A stretch of DNA of 64,000 bases. Source: AC-32 sp963754265 (GTDB taxonomy: Bacteria; Actinomycetota; Thermoleophilia; Gaiellales; Gaiellaceae). A program made the translations under genes and the position numbers. The notes under the pieces were generated by a model. The model had not been told where the DNA came from. It saw only the letters and a list, made by a program, of their open reading frames with translations, and searched no databases. The stretch lies in contig CAVWFB010000017.1 in NCBI GenBank assembly GCA_963754265.1, positions 124,001-188,000 on the forward strand, in the 5' to 3' direction. Shown piece after piece: positions 45,002-53,286 of the stretch (its first letter is position 1; each line of letters opens with the position of its first letter).

Positions 45002-46075
45002 TCAGTTTGTCAAAGCGCTCTCGTAGCCCGCCAGGACGGCCTCGCCGCACCTTCGCCACGTGAACGACGCTGCGTGCTCCAGACCCGCGCGCCGAGGCGC
45101 GTCGAGCGCCGCGTCCAGGGCGGCGGCGAACGCCTCGGGGTCGTCCGGATCGGCGCGCAGCGCCGCAGCGCCCGAGGCCTCGTCCAGCGACGGGTGCGAC
45201 GAGACGACTGCGGGCGTCCCGCTCGCGAGCGCCTCGACGACCGGGATCCCGAACCCCTCGAAGCTGGAGGGGTAGGCGAAGGCGTCTGCGCCGCGGTAGA
45301 GCCGGGCGAGCTCCTCGTCGGAGACGAACCCAAGCAGGCGCACGCCCTCCGCAGCCAGCGGGCGGTCCTCCCAGCCCTCGAGCCCGGCCAGCGCGAGCGT
45401 GAGCTCCGGCCGGCGCCGTCGTAGGACGGCGAACGCGGCGACGAGAGCCGGAAGGTTCTTGCGCGGCTCCAGCGTGGAGACCGCGAGCACGTAGGGGCCG
45501 CCGAGGTCGGCCTTCTCGCCTTCGGGCCGAAAGCGCGGGTCGATCCCGGGGTAGGCGACCACGATCCGGTCCTCGGCCACGCCGAGCAGCTCGCGCACCT
45601 CGCCCGCGGTGAACTTCGAGTTGACGAACACGCGGTCGCAGGTGCGCGCCGCATTCGCGTACTTCGGGCCGTGCATGCGCAACGTCGCGGGCTCGACCCA
45701 GTCGGGGAAGCGGAGCGGCACCAGGTCGTGCACGGTGGTCGCCCGCACGCCGCCTCTCTGCGACGGGTACATCCAGTCCGAGAAGTGGAAGACGTCCAGC
45801 CGTCCGGCGACCGACTCGACCGGCGGCCATCCCATCCGGCTCCAGGCGGATCGCCAGGCCTGTGCCCGCGGCAGCAGCGGCAGTCGCAGCTCGACCGGCA
45901 GCCCGGCGAGAGATTCGCGGATCCGCCGCCGTCCGTTGGGCCCCGAGGGCCCGAACGCGACCAGCTCGTGCTCGCCCTGCGTGGCCTCCGCGAGCCCGGC
46001 CACCATCCCGCGAACGTAGTTGCCGATCCCCGTACGCGGGCGGGAGAGCGGGCTGACGTCGAGCACGATTCGCAT
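45002..46075 (-). CDS. Glycosyltransferase family 4
   Basis: 357 residues from ATG 46075; a start nine codons upstream exists but MRIVLDVSPLSRPRTGIGNY is the natural N-terminus. TVHDLVPLRFPDWVEPATLR, VLAVSTLEPRKNLPALVAAF and YPSSFEGFGIPVVEALASGT complete the GT-B fold. First gene of the minus-strand GT operon; divergent from the GT fusion gene at 46116 with a 40-base gap. One of three tandem paralogues. Confidence 0.87.
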   Translation of the reverse strand: MRIVLDVSPLSRPRTGIGNYVRGMVAGLAEATQGEHELVAFGPSGPNGRRRIRESLAGLPVELRLPLLPRAQAWRSAWSRMGWPPVESVAGRLDVFHFSDWMYPSQRGGVRATTVHDLVPLRFPDWVEPATLRMHGPKYANAARTCDRVFVNSKFTAGEVRELLGVAEDRIVVAYPGIDPRFRPEGEKADLGGPYVLAVSTLEPRKNLPALVAAFAVLRRRRPELTLALAGLEGWEDRPLAAEGVRLLGFVSDEELARLYRGADAFAYPSSFEGFGIPVVEALASGTPAVVSSHPSLDEASGAAALRADPDDPEAFAAALDAALDAPRRAGLEHAASFTWRRCGEAVLAGYESALTN

Positions 46076-46115
46076 GGGACGGCGAAGTATCCTGCCCGCC
46101 ATCGGGCGGCGACAC

Positions 46116-47796
46116 GTGACTCTTTCGATCTGCTGTCTGACGGACGCGCCCGGCTCGCAGATCCGCGCGATGCTGGAGCCGCTGCGGCAGGTGGCGGACG
46201 AGATCGTGATCGCAGCCGATCAGCGCGTCGACCCCGTAGACGTGGCCGCCTACGAGTCGGTTGCCGATCGCGTGCTCCGCTGCGAGTTCACCTTCCTCGA
46301 GGCTCACCTCGCCTGGCTCCACGGCGAATGCTCCGGCGAATGGGTTTTTCGGCTCGACGGTGACGAGCAGGTGAGCCCGGAGCTTCTGGCGGTGCTGCCG
46401 GAGCTGATCGCAGCGCCGGATATCCGGCAGTACTGGTTTCCCCGGCGCTGGCTCGATCCGAGCGGGCGCGGCTGGCTGGACGAGCTGCCCTGGGCGCCCG
46501 ATTACCACAACCGGCTGGTGCACAACGATGCCTCCCTCAGCTTCGAGGGCGTTCTCCACACCAACGCGGTCCCTGCGTACCCCGCCCGCTACAGGTCGGA
46601 GCCCTTCTACCACCACCTCTGTCGGCTCGAAACGCGAGAGGAGCGGCTCGTGCACGGCCTGTTCTACGAAATCCAAAGGCCTCACGTACCCGCTCCGGGC
46701 GGCGGGCCCGCGAACGCGAGGTTTTACTTGCCGGAGCGCTTCGCCCGCCGACGGCCGAAGGCGCTCTCACAAGGGCCGTCGAGCAAGGGATCGGGCTCGA
46801 TGCGTCTGCTCGAGCCCGATCTGCGCATGACCGAGGGCGAGGTCAGGGGACTCTTCGTCGAGGTTACGAACCACAGCGGGATCGACTGGCCCGGCGGGAT
46901 GGAGGAGCCGCTCGTTCGCCTCTCGTATCGGTGGCGCGAAGACCCCATCGACCGCGAGCGGACGCCGCTCCCGGCGCCTCTTGGCGACGGCGAGTCGGCA
47001 ATCATGCCGATCACGGTCACCGCCCCGGCGGAGCGAGGGCCGCTACCGCCTCCAGCTCGATCTCGTCCACGAGCACGTTCGCTGGCTCGAGGCGGGCATC
47101 GACGTCACGATCGACGTCGTCCCTCGTGGGCTGACTCAGCGGAACGTTCCAGGCCAGTTGCAGCGGCTGCTCGGACGGCAGCGGATCCCGCGCGTGCTCC
47201 ACCGGATCTGGCTGGGCCCGGAGCCGATGCCGGAGGCGGAGCGGGGCTTCGGCGAGACCTGGGCCCGGCACCATCCCGGCTGGGAGCACCGGCTCTGGTG
47301 CGACGCCGACCTGCCCGAGCTCGGCGTCCCCGCCGAGATCATTGCCCGGGCCGAGAGCCCGGTCGAGCTGGCGGACATCGCTCGCTTCCTCATCATCGCG
47401 CGCCACGGCGGGGTGTACGTCGACACCGACTTCGAGTGCCTGCGCCCGCTCGACCCGCTGCTCAAAGGGGTCGACGCCTTCGCGGCGTTCCAGCGGCCGG
47501 GCGAGGTCGCAACCGGGCTCCTCGGCGCCACGGCCGGCCATCCGGCGTTTCGCCGCGCCGCCGAGCTCGTCACCGAGACCTTCGGACGGGCGCCCCTACC
47601 GGCGTCGACCGGACCGCCGTTCTTCACCCACCTGCTCTGGGACTTCCCAGAGGTGACGCTCTTTCCGCCCGAGCTCTTCTACCCGTACCTCTGGACCGAG
47701 CCCGAGCGCCGGAACGAGCATTTCCCCGGCGCGTACGCGGTGCATCACTGGGCGATGAGCTGGGGCGACGTCGCGGTGCGGTCGGTCGAGCGCTAG
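46116..47796 (+). CDS. Two-domain glycosyltransferase: GT2-like N-terminus and GT32-like (DXD) C-terminus (one apparent frameshift)
   Basis: Read from GTG 46116. Residues about 1-225 are GT2-like (LSICCLTDAPGSQIRAMLEP; FRLDGDEQVSPELL). Then comes a beta-rich module, GLFVEVTNHSGIDWP to RLQLDLVHEHVRWL. The C-terminal about 220 residues are a Gly_transf_sug (GT32) domain: PRVLHRIWLGPEPMPEAERG and GGVYVDTDFECLRPLD with the DXD metal site. The frame changes near 47035, where CC should be C (AERG-RYRLQLDLV). Corrected length is about 560. It could add two different sugars. The beta module resembles one in the convergent methyltransferase. Confidence 0.75.
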
Positions 47797-49034
47797 GGCT
47801 CGGGAACCGGCAGCACGAGCGGTTTCGACCCGGCCTCGGCAAACCAGAAGATCCACTCGCGCACGAGGTCGACGGTGATCGTCTGGCCGGGACCGACCTG
47901 GTCGGCACGCACCGTCAGCTCGACGGTCACCGACTCGCCCGGCGAGAGCGAGCGCGAGAGACTGACCCGGCTGAGCTCGACCACCCGTTCGCCCTGCGGT
48001 CCCGCGATGTAGGGGCCGATCGTGACCGACCCCTTCGGGTACGGGTACCAGAGCCCGGCCGGCCAGAAGGACCTGCCGTCGTTCGTGATCTTCAAGGTCC
48101 GGGTGAGCTGGCCGGATCCTGACGCCGTCCAGTCGCCTTCGGCCTCGATGAGCGCGGAGAACTGCGCACTCTCGCCGCCGCCGGGAACCGGGTTGACCGC
48201 GTGGATGATGTTGAACTCGGGCCGCAGGGCGGCCTGCGCCCCTGCCCGGGCCCGCAGGCGGTCCGGGAGGAACTTCTCCAGCAACTGGTCGCGCCGCCGC
48301 TGCGGCCGCTCGAGGTCGACGAGCTCGTCCACCTCCACGAGCCGGCGCACGTTCGTGAACCCTGCGCGCTCGACGACCTCGACGAGGTAGTCGGGGTCGA
48401 AGGGCGACTCCAGCGTCCCGAACCGCTCCATCTCCTCGACGAGGTTCTTCTCGGCCTCCGAGCCCGCGGGAGGGCGCACGCCCTCGTGGATGTAGATCTG
48501 GCCGCCCGGAACGAGCGTGCGCCGGATCACCTCGAGCGTCTCGAGCTCCTCGTCGAAGTGGTGCATCGTGTCGTAGAGGACAGCTCCGTCGAACCGGTCG
48601 GTCCAGGGCATCTCGCGGACCGGCATCGCGTGGAACTCGGCAACCGCCTCGAGCTCCTCGCCGACCAGGCCGGGGATCGCGGCGACACGCTGGCGCGCGA
48701 TCTCGACCATGTCGGGCGAGATGTCGATGCCGACCACCCAGTAGCCGCAGCGGGCGAGGAACTCGCTCAGCCAGCCTGGGCCGCAGCCGACGTCCAGCAC
48801 CTGCGAGCGGAGCCCGAGCTGCATCAGCTGGACGATGTGGGCGAAGGTGTGCAGGCAGCGCGGAAGCTCCTCGTTCGGCGGCGCGCTGAACGGCTTCGTC
48901 CGGAGCCAGACGCGACCTCCAGGGTCGAGCTGCTCGACGTAGGTCAGATGACCCTGGTCGTAGTCCTGGCCGAGGTCGCCCAGCCGTCCGCGCTCGTCCT
49001 GGACGAGCTGCCGGGATCTCGGACGAGGGCCCAC
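47793..49034 (-). CDS. SAM-dependent methyltransferase with C-terminal beta-sandwich module
   Basis: 413 residues from GTG 49034, chosen because TAGAAT lies eight bases upstream. SAM motifs: VLDVGCGPGWLSEFLARCGY, WVVGIDISPDMVEIARQRVA and DRFDGAVLYDTMHHFDEELE. From about residue 290 a beta-rich module starts (FSALIEAEGDWTASGSGQLT) and ends in TITVDLVREWIFWFAEAGSK. The module closely parallels the central module of the GT gene that converges on it. Stops of the two genes overlap by four bases. Probably acts on the same glycan, with the module binding carbohydrate; that is inference. Confidence 0.8.
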   Translation of the reverse strand: MGPRPRSRQLVQDERGRLGDLGQDYDQGHLTYVEQLDPGGRVWLRTKPFSAPPNEELPRCLHTFAHIVQLMQLGLRSQVLDVGCGPGWLSEFLARCGYWVVGIDISPDMVEIARQRVAAIPGLVGEELEAVAEFHAMPVREMPWTDRFDGAVLYDTMHHFDEELETLEVIRRTLVPGGQIYIHEGVRPPAGSEAEKNLVEEMERFGTLESPFDPDYLVEVVERAGFTNVRRLVEVDELVDLERPQRRRDQLLEKFLPDRLRARAGAQAALRPEFNIIHAVNPVPGGGESAQFSALIEAEGDWTASGSGQLTRTLKITNDGRSFWPAGLWYPYPKGSVTIGPYIAGPQGERVVELSRVSLSRSLSPGESVTVELTVRADQVGPGQTITVDLVREWIFWFAEAGSKPLVLPVPEP

Positions 49035-49042
49035 GCCGGACG

Positions 49043-49048
49043 ATTCTA
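49043..49048 (-). promoter_or_regulatory. -10 box, leaderless promoter of methyltransferase gene
   Basis: Minus-strand TAGAAT, eight bases before GTG 49034. It lies back-to-back with the plus-strand box at 49058. Confidence 0.6.
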
Positions 49049-49057
49049 CGGGAGCAC

Positions 49058-49063
49058 TACACT
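49058..49063 (+). promoter_or_regulatory. -10 box, leaderless promoter of the ABC permease gene
   Basis: TACACT, seven bases before GTG 49071. The two divergent -10 boxes are only nine bases apart, so the promoters must overlap. Confidence 0.6.
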
Positions 49064-49070
49064 GGCCGCC

Positions 49071-49865
49071 GTGACGCTCTACGCAGACCTTTTTCGCTAC
49101 CGGGAGCTCTTTCTGAACCTCTTCCGGCGGGAGTTGCGGGTCAAGTACCGCGGCTCGCTCCTCGGCGTCGCGTGGTCGCTCGTGAACCCGCTCGTGCTGG
49201 TCGGCGTCTACACGCTCGTCTTCTCGGTCCTGTGGAAGGCGTTCTCGATCCCGCACTACCCGCTCTTCCTCGTCAGCGGCCTGCTCGTCTGGATCTTCTT
49301 CCAGAGCTCGCTCCAGTCCGCGAGCGCGAGCCTGCTTGCGCAGGCGAACCTCGTCAAGCAGGTCAAGTTCCCGCGGCAGCTGCTGCCGCTTGCGGTCGTC
49401 GGCACGACCCTCCTCAGCTTCGGCGTGATGCTCGCGGTGATCCTGCCGCTGAACCTGATCGCCGTCCCCGAGACCCGCTCGACCTTCTGGGTCGCGATCC
49501 TGCTCAGCGTTCCGCTGATCGCGCTCGTCAGCGGCCTCTCGATCATGGTGGCCGCCGCGACCGTCGTGTTCCGAGATGTCGAGCACCTGCTGGTGACGGT
49601 GCTCTTGCCGTGGTTCTTCCTGACGCCGGTCTTCTACACCTTCGACCAGCTGCCCAAGATCGACCAGAGGCCTTGGGTGGCCGACATCCTCCACTACGGG
49701 AACTTCGTCACGCCGCCGCTGCTCGCGATCCGGGATCCGCTCTTCTTCGGCCGCTATCCGAGCAGTGGCGACGCCGTGTACACGGTCTGCGCAGCCGTCG
49801 TCGCGCTCGCGCTCGCCGCGTTCGTCTTCCAGCGTGTGGACGACCAGTTGGCGGTAGCCCTGTAG
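49071..49865 (+). CDS. ABC-2 polysaccharide exporter permease (Wzm-like)
   Basis: 264 residues with six hydrophobic segments. RRELRVKYRGSLLGVAWSLV near residue 20-39 is the hallmark of Wzm/TagG-type permeases, and PWFFLTPVFYTFDQLP near 185-200 is the conserved last loop. It forms the membrane channel that pushes lipid-linked polysaccharide across the membrane. Its ATPase partner is most likely the Wzt-like protein at 51791, although hemE and hemH lie between. Start set by the -10 box. Confidence 0.9.
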   Translation: MTLYADLFRYRELFLNLFRRELRVKYRGSLLGVAWSLVNPLVLVGVYTLVFSVLWKAFSIPHYPLFLVSGLLVWIFFQSSLQSASASLLAQANLVKQVKFPRQLLPLAVVGTTLLSFGVMLAVILPLNLIAVPETRSTFWVAILLSVPLIALVSGLSIMVAAATVVFRDVEHLLVTVLLPWFFLTPVFYTFDQLPKIDQRPWVADILHYGNFVTPPLLAIRDPLFFGRYPSSGDAVYTVCAAVVALALAAFVFQRVDDQLAVAL

Positions 49866-49876
49866 GGGCGTCTGGC

Positions 49877-49882
49877 TAGGCT
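49877..49882 (+). promoter_or_regulatory. -10 box, leaderless promoter of hemE-hemH-wzt
   Basis: TAGGCT, seven bases before ATG 49890. It gives the heme genes and wzt-like gene their own start, apart from the permease. Confidence 0.6.
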
Positions 49883-49889
49883 TTTGCGC

Positions 49890-50922
49890 ATGTCTGAGCC
49901 GCTTCTCGTGCGCGCCAGCCGGCGCGAACCGGTCGAGCGGACGCCGGTCTGGTTCATGCGCCAGGCGGGGCGGTCGCTGCCTGAGTACCGGGAGATCCGG
50001 AAGCAGCACGGGCTCTTCGAGGTCTGCCGCCGGCCCGAGCTCTGCGCCGAGGTGACGCTTCAGCCGGTGCGGGCACATGGGGTGGACGCCGCGGTGATGT
50101 TCGCCGACATCATGCTTCCCGTCCTGGGCATGGGCGTGGACGTCGAGCTGGTCGAGAACGTCGGCCCGGTGGTCGAGGCACCCGTTCGCTCGGCGGCCGA
50201 CGTGGAGCGGCTGATCGTGCCCGAGCCCGAGGAGTCGGTGCCGTTCATCCTCGAGGCCGTCCGACTCGTGCGCGAGGCACTCGCGCCCGAGCAGGCGGTG
50301 ATCGGCTTCGCCGGCGGCCCGTTCACCGTGGCCGGCTACCTGATCGAGGGCAAGCCGACCCGAGAGTTCAAGCTGACGAAGGCGTGCATGTACGGGCAGC
50401 CGGAGGTCTGGCACGCCCTGATGCAGAAGCTCGCCGCCGCGTTCGCGCTCTACGTCGACGGCTGTGTGAGGGCCGGGGCGGACGCGATCCAGCTCTTCGA
50501 CTCGTGGGTCGGCGCGCTCTCGGTCGACGACTACCGGGAGTTCGTCGCGCCCTACTCCGCGCAGGTGCTGGAGGCGGTGGACGTTCCGACGATCCATTTC
50601 GGCACCGGGACGGCGCATCTCCTCGACGAGATGGCGGAAGCCGGCGGAGACGTCATCGGCGTCGACTGGCGGATTCCGATCGACCGCGCCTGGGAGGTCG
50701 TCGGGTACGAGCGCGGGGTACAGGGGAACCTCGAGCCCGCTCTCCTGCTGGGGCCCTGGGAGCGCGTCGGAGGCCGCGGCGCTGCGGATCCTCGAGGCGG
50801 TCGGCGGGCGGCCGGGTCACATCTTCAACCTCGGGCACGGGGTCCTGCCGGAAACCCAACCGGCCGACCTTCGTCGCCTGGTCGAGCTGGTGCACGAGAA
50901 CACGCCGGTGGCCGCCGCCTGA
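49890..50922 (+). CDS. hemE: Uroporphyrinogen decarboxylase HemE (one apparent frameshift)
   Basis: From ATG 49890. TPVWFMRQAGRSLPEYRE is the substrate-binding signature with the paired arginines, VMFADIMLPVLGMGVDVEL carries the catalytic aspartate, GFAGGPFTVAGYLIEG follows, and the end has HIFNLGHGVLPETQP. The last about 50 residues are in another frame: one extra G near 50768 separates LLGPWERV from EAAALRILEAV. Corrected length is about 343, normal for UroD. It converts uroporphyrinogen III to coproporphyrinogen III in the cytosol. The stop overlaps hemH as TGATG. Confidence 0.92.
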
Positions 50923-51794
50923 TGGACGCGGTCGTCCTGATGGCGTACGGCAGCCCGTCGAGGCCCGAAGACGTCCGCCCCTACCTCGAGGACGTACGGG
51001 GTGGCCGGCCGGTCTCGGACGAGGCCGTCGAGGAGCTCGCCGAGCGGTACCGGCGGATCGGCGGGCGCTCGCCGCTCGACGACGTGACCGAGGCCCAGCG
51101 GGCCGCCCTGGAGCGCGAGCTCGACACGCCTGTCTTCGTCGGCATGAAGCACTGGCGGCCGCGCATCGCGGAGGCGGTCGAGGCCGCGCTCGAGGCCGGG
51201 GCGACGCGCATCGTCGGCCTGGTGCTCGCGCCGCACTATTCGCGGCTCTCGGTCGGCGGCTACCGGGACCGGCTGGAGGACGCGCTCGCAGGCCGGGCCG
51301 AGCTCGTCCTCGTCGAGAGCTGGCACGACGACCCGGCGTTCGTCGAGGTGCTCGCAGAGCGGGTGCGAGGCACGGGGGCCTGGGTCGTCTTCACGGCGCA
51401 CTCGCTGCCAGAACGGATCCTCGCCGAGGGGGATCCGTACCGGGAGCAGCTACTCGAGACCGCGCGCCTCGTGGCCGAGCGGGCGGGCCTCGAGCGCTGG
51501 TCGCTCGCCTTCCAGAGCGCGAGCGCGACCGGCGAGCCCTGGCTCGGGCCGGACGTGCTCGAGGAGCTCGACCGGCTCAAGAGCGACGGAGTCGAAGCGG
51601 TTCTCGCCGAGCCGATCGGCTTCGTCTCGGATCACCTCGAGATCCTCTGGGACCTCGACGTCGAGGCCCGCGAGCGCGCGGGCGAGCTCGGGCTCGAGTG
51701 GGCCCGGACGACCTCGCTCAACGACGAGCCGGCCTTCGTCAAGGCGCTGGCCGGCATAGTCCGCAAGGCCACGACGGTACGCTCGGCGGCATGA
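50922..51794 (+). CDS. hemH: Ferrochelatase family HemH (probably coproporphyrin ferrochelatase)
   Basis: 290 residues from ATG 50922. VVFTAHSLPERI carries the catalytic His160, and FVSDHLEILWDLD the conserved Glu240. There are no C-terminal iron-sulfur cysteines. In actinobacteria this family inserts iron into coproporphyrin III (CpfC activity), with HemQ finishing heme; HemY and HemQ are not in the window. TGATG overlap with hemE and ATGA overlap with the Wzt-like gene indicate one transcript. Confidence 0.92.
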   Translation: MDAVVLMAYGSPSRPEDVRPYLEDVRGGRPVSDEAVEELAERYRRIGGRSPLDDVTEAQRAALERELDTPVFVGMKHWRPRIAEAVEAALEAGATRIVGLVLAPHYSRLSVGGYRDRLEDALAGRAELVLVESWHDDPAFVEVLAERVRGTGAWVVFTAHSLPERILAEGDPYREQLLETARLVAERAGLERWSLAFQSASATGEPWLGPDVLEELDRLKSDGVEAVLAEPIGFVSDHLEILWDLDVEARERAGELGLEWARTTSLNDEPAFVKALAGIVRKATTVRSAA

Positions 51795-53008
51795 AGCCCG
51801 GAGCCGTTGCCGCGAGCGCCGTGAGCCGGCGATTCCTCGTCTACCCCCAGCGCCAGGTGACGCTGAAGGAGGCGATCGTCAGGCGCAGGCACCTGCGCCG
51901 GAGGGAGGTCTGGGCGGTCAGGGACGCCTCGTTCGAGATCGAGCCGGGCGAGGCGGTCGGTGTCGTCGGGCGCAACGGCTCGGGCAAGACCACTCTTCTC
52001 CGCATGATCGCCGGGATCTTCGGCCCGACGAGCGGTCGGCTCGAGGTCGGTGGTCACGTCGCCTCGCTGCTCGAGCTCGGGGCCGGCTTCCACCCCGACT
52101 TCACCGGTCGGGAGAACGTCTACATGAACGGCGCGATCCACGGCCTGAAGCGCAAGTACGTGACGGAGAAGTTCGACGAGATCGTCGCCTTCGCGGAGCT
52201 CGAGCGTTTTATCGACGTTCCCGTGCGGACATATTCCGCGGGCATGTACATGCGGCTCGGCTTCTCGATCGCTGCCCACATCGACCCGGACGTACTCCTT
52301 CTCGACGAGGTCTTCGCGGTCGGCGACGAGTCCTTCCAGCGCAAGTGCATCAACAAGATCCTCGATCTGAAGGCGCGCGGTCGGACGCTCCTGTTCGTCT
52401 CCCACTCGGCGCCCGCCGTGGAGCGTCTCTGCGAGCGGGCGATGCTCCTCAACGGCGGCAAGATCATCGCGGACGGCGTCGCCCGGGACGCGATCTCCCT
52501 GTACCAGCGCATGCTCGCCGAGGAGGAGAGCCCGGCCGAGCGCAGCGCCGGCCTGCGCGAGTGGGGTAGCGGCGAGGCGCGCGTCGTCAAGGTCAAGCTC
52601 GAGGACGGAACCGGCGAGGAGCGCCGGCAGTTCCTGTCCGGACAGCCCTTCGTGGTCAGGCTGACGATCTCCGCCGAGAAGGCGATCGCACCGCCGCGGA
52701 TCACGATCGAGTTCCGCGACGCGAACGGCTCGCTGCTGGGGGTGAACGAGGCCGACGCGGACGAGCTCGGCTGGGACGGGTCCGCGGGCACGGCCGAGCT
52801 GCTCTTCTCGAGCTCTCGCGTGCCGTTGGCCGACGGGCGGTTTCAGCTGTCGGTGGCCCTGTCGCAAACCGACTCCGAGCGGCAGATCCACCGGCTCGAC
52901 CCCGCCGTCGACTTCACGGTCTTCCCGGACACCGACCAGCGGGGCTGGTTCCGGTTCGAGGGCGACTGGTCGCTCGTGTCCTCGCCGAGCACCCTGGAGC
53001 GGCGATGA
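51791..53008 (+). CDS. ABC polysaccharide exporter ATPase (Wzt-like) with C-terminal carbohydrate-binding domain
   Basis: 405 residues from ATG 51791. Walker A GRNGSGKTT at 60-68, the short signature YSAGMYMRLGFSIAAHID usual for Wzt/TagH, and Walker B VLLLDEVFAVGDESF. After about residue 250 comes a beta-sandwich (RQFLSGQPFVVRLTISAEKA to HRLDPAVDFTVF) like the Wzt domain that recognises the modified chain end. Such ends are often methylated, which fits the many methyltransferases here. Partner of the permease at 49071. ATGA overlap at both ends. Confidence 0.9.
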   Translation: MKPGAVAASAVSRRFLVYPQRQVTLKEAIVRRRHLRRREVWAVRDASFEIEPGEAVGVVGRNGSGKTTLLRMIAGIFGPTSGRLEVGGHVASLLELGAGFHPDFTGRENVYMNGAIHGLKRKYVTEKFDEIVAFAELERFIDVPVRTYSAGMYMRLGFSIAAHIDPDVLLLDEVFAVGDESFQRKCINKILDLKARGRTLLFVSHSAPAVERLCERAMLLNGGKIIADGVARDAISLYQRMLAEEESPAERSAGLREWGSGEARVVKVKLEDGTGEERRQFLSGQPFVVRLTISAEKAIAPPRITIEFRDANGSLLGVNEADADELGWDGSAGTAELLFSSSRVPLADGRFQLSVALSQTDSERQIHRLDPAVDFTVFPDTDQRGWFRFEGDWSLVSSPSTLERR

Positions 53009-53286
53009 GCTCCCGCACCTGCCCCGACTGGCCGATCCTGATGGAGCACGCTCCGGAGCTCCAGTTCATGCACTACACCGTGGCCGAGGCGAAGCTCCCG
53101 TCCGAGGCGCTCGCGCAGCTCGTCGACGTTCCCCTGGAGTCGGTCGCGATCTGCGCCGACCTCGATCACAACGTCTTCTACGCCCACCACACCGACCCGC
53201 AGGTCGCCGAGGCGCTTCGCAGGACGCACTGGTATGAGGTGCGCGAGTGGTCCACCAGGGGCCCCGGCACCGCCGAGCAGGGCTAG
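53005..53286 (+). CDS. Small hypothetical protein
   Basis: 93 residues, ATGA overlap with the Wzt-like gene, so probably real and co-translated. It has no signal or membrane segment. Features: TCPDWPILMEHAPELQFMHY near the N-terminus, two cysteines, several histidines (DHNVFYAHHTDP) and a WYEVREW C-terminal stretch. I do not recognise a family. The histidines might bind a metal, but nothing proves it. It converges on the PHP gene with a four-base stop overlap. Confidence 0.65.
   Translation: MSSRTCPDWPILMEHAPELQFMHYTVAEAKLPSEALAQLVDVPLESVAICADLDHNVFYAHHTDPQVAEALRRTHWYEVREWSTRGPGTAEQG

Noticed and set aside
43998..46685. A fused minus-strand protein of 895 residues
   Set aside because: The natural GT4 start MRVGIDVSPLALT is at 44996; the rest is antisense or out-of-frame sequence from the neighbouring GT genes.
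47793..50618. A single very long minus-strand protein of 941 residues
   Set aside because: Only the part from GTG 49034 resembles a protein family; the upstream extension is antisense to the permease and hemE.
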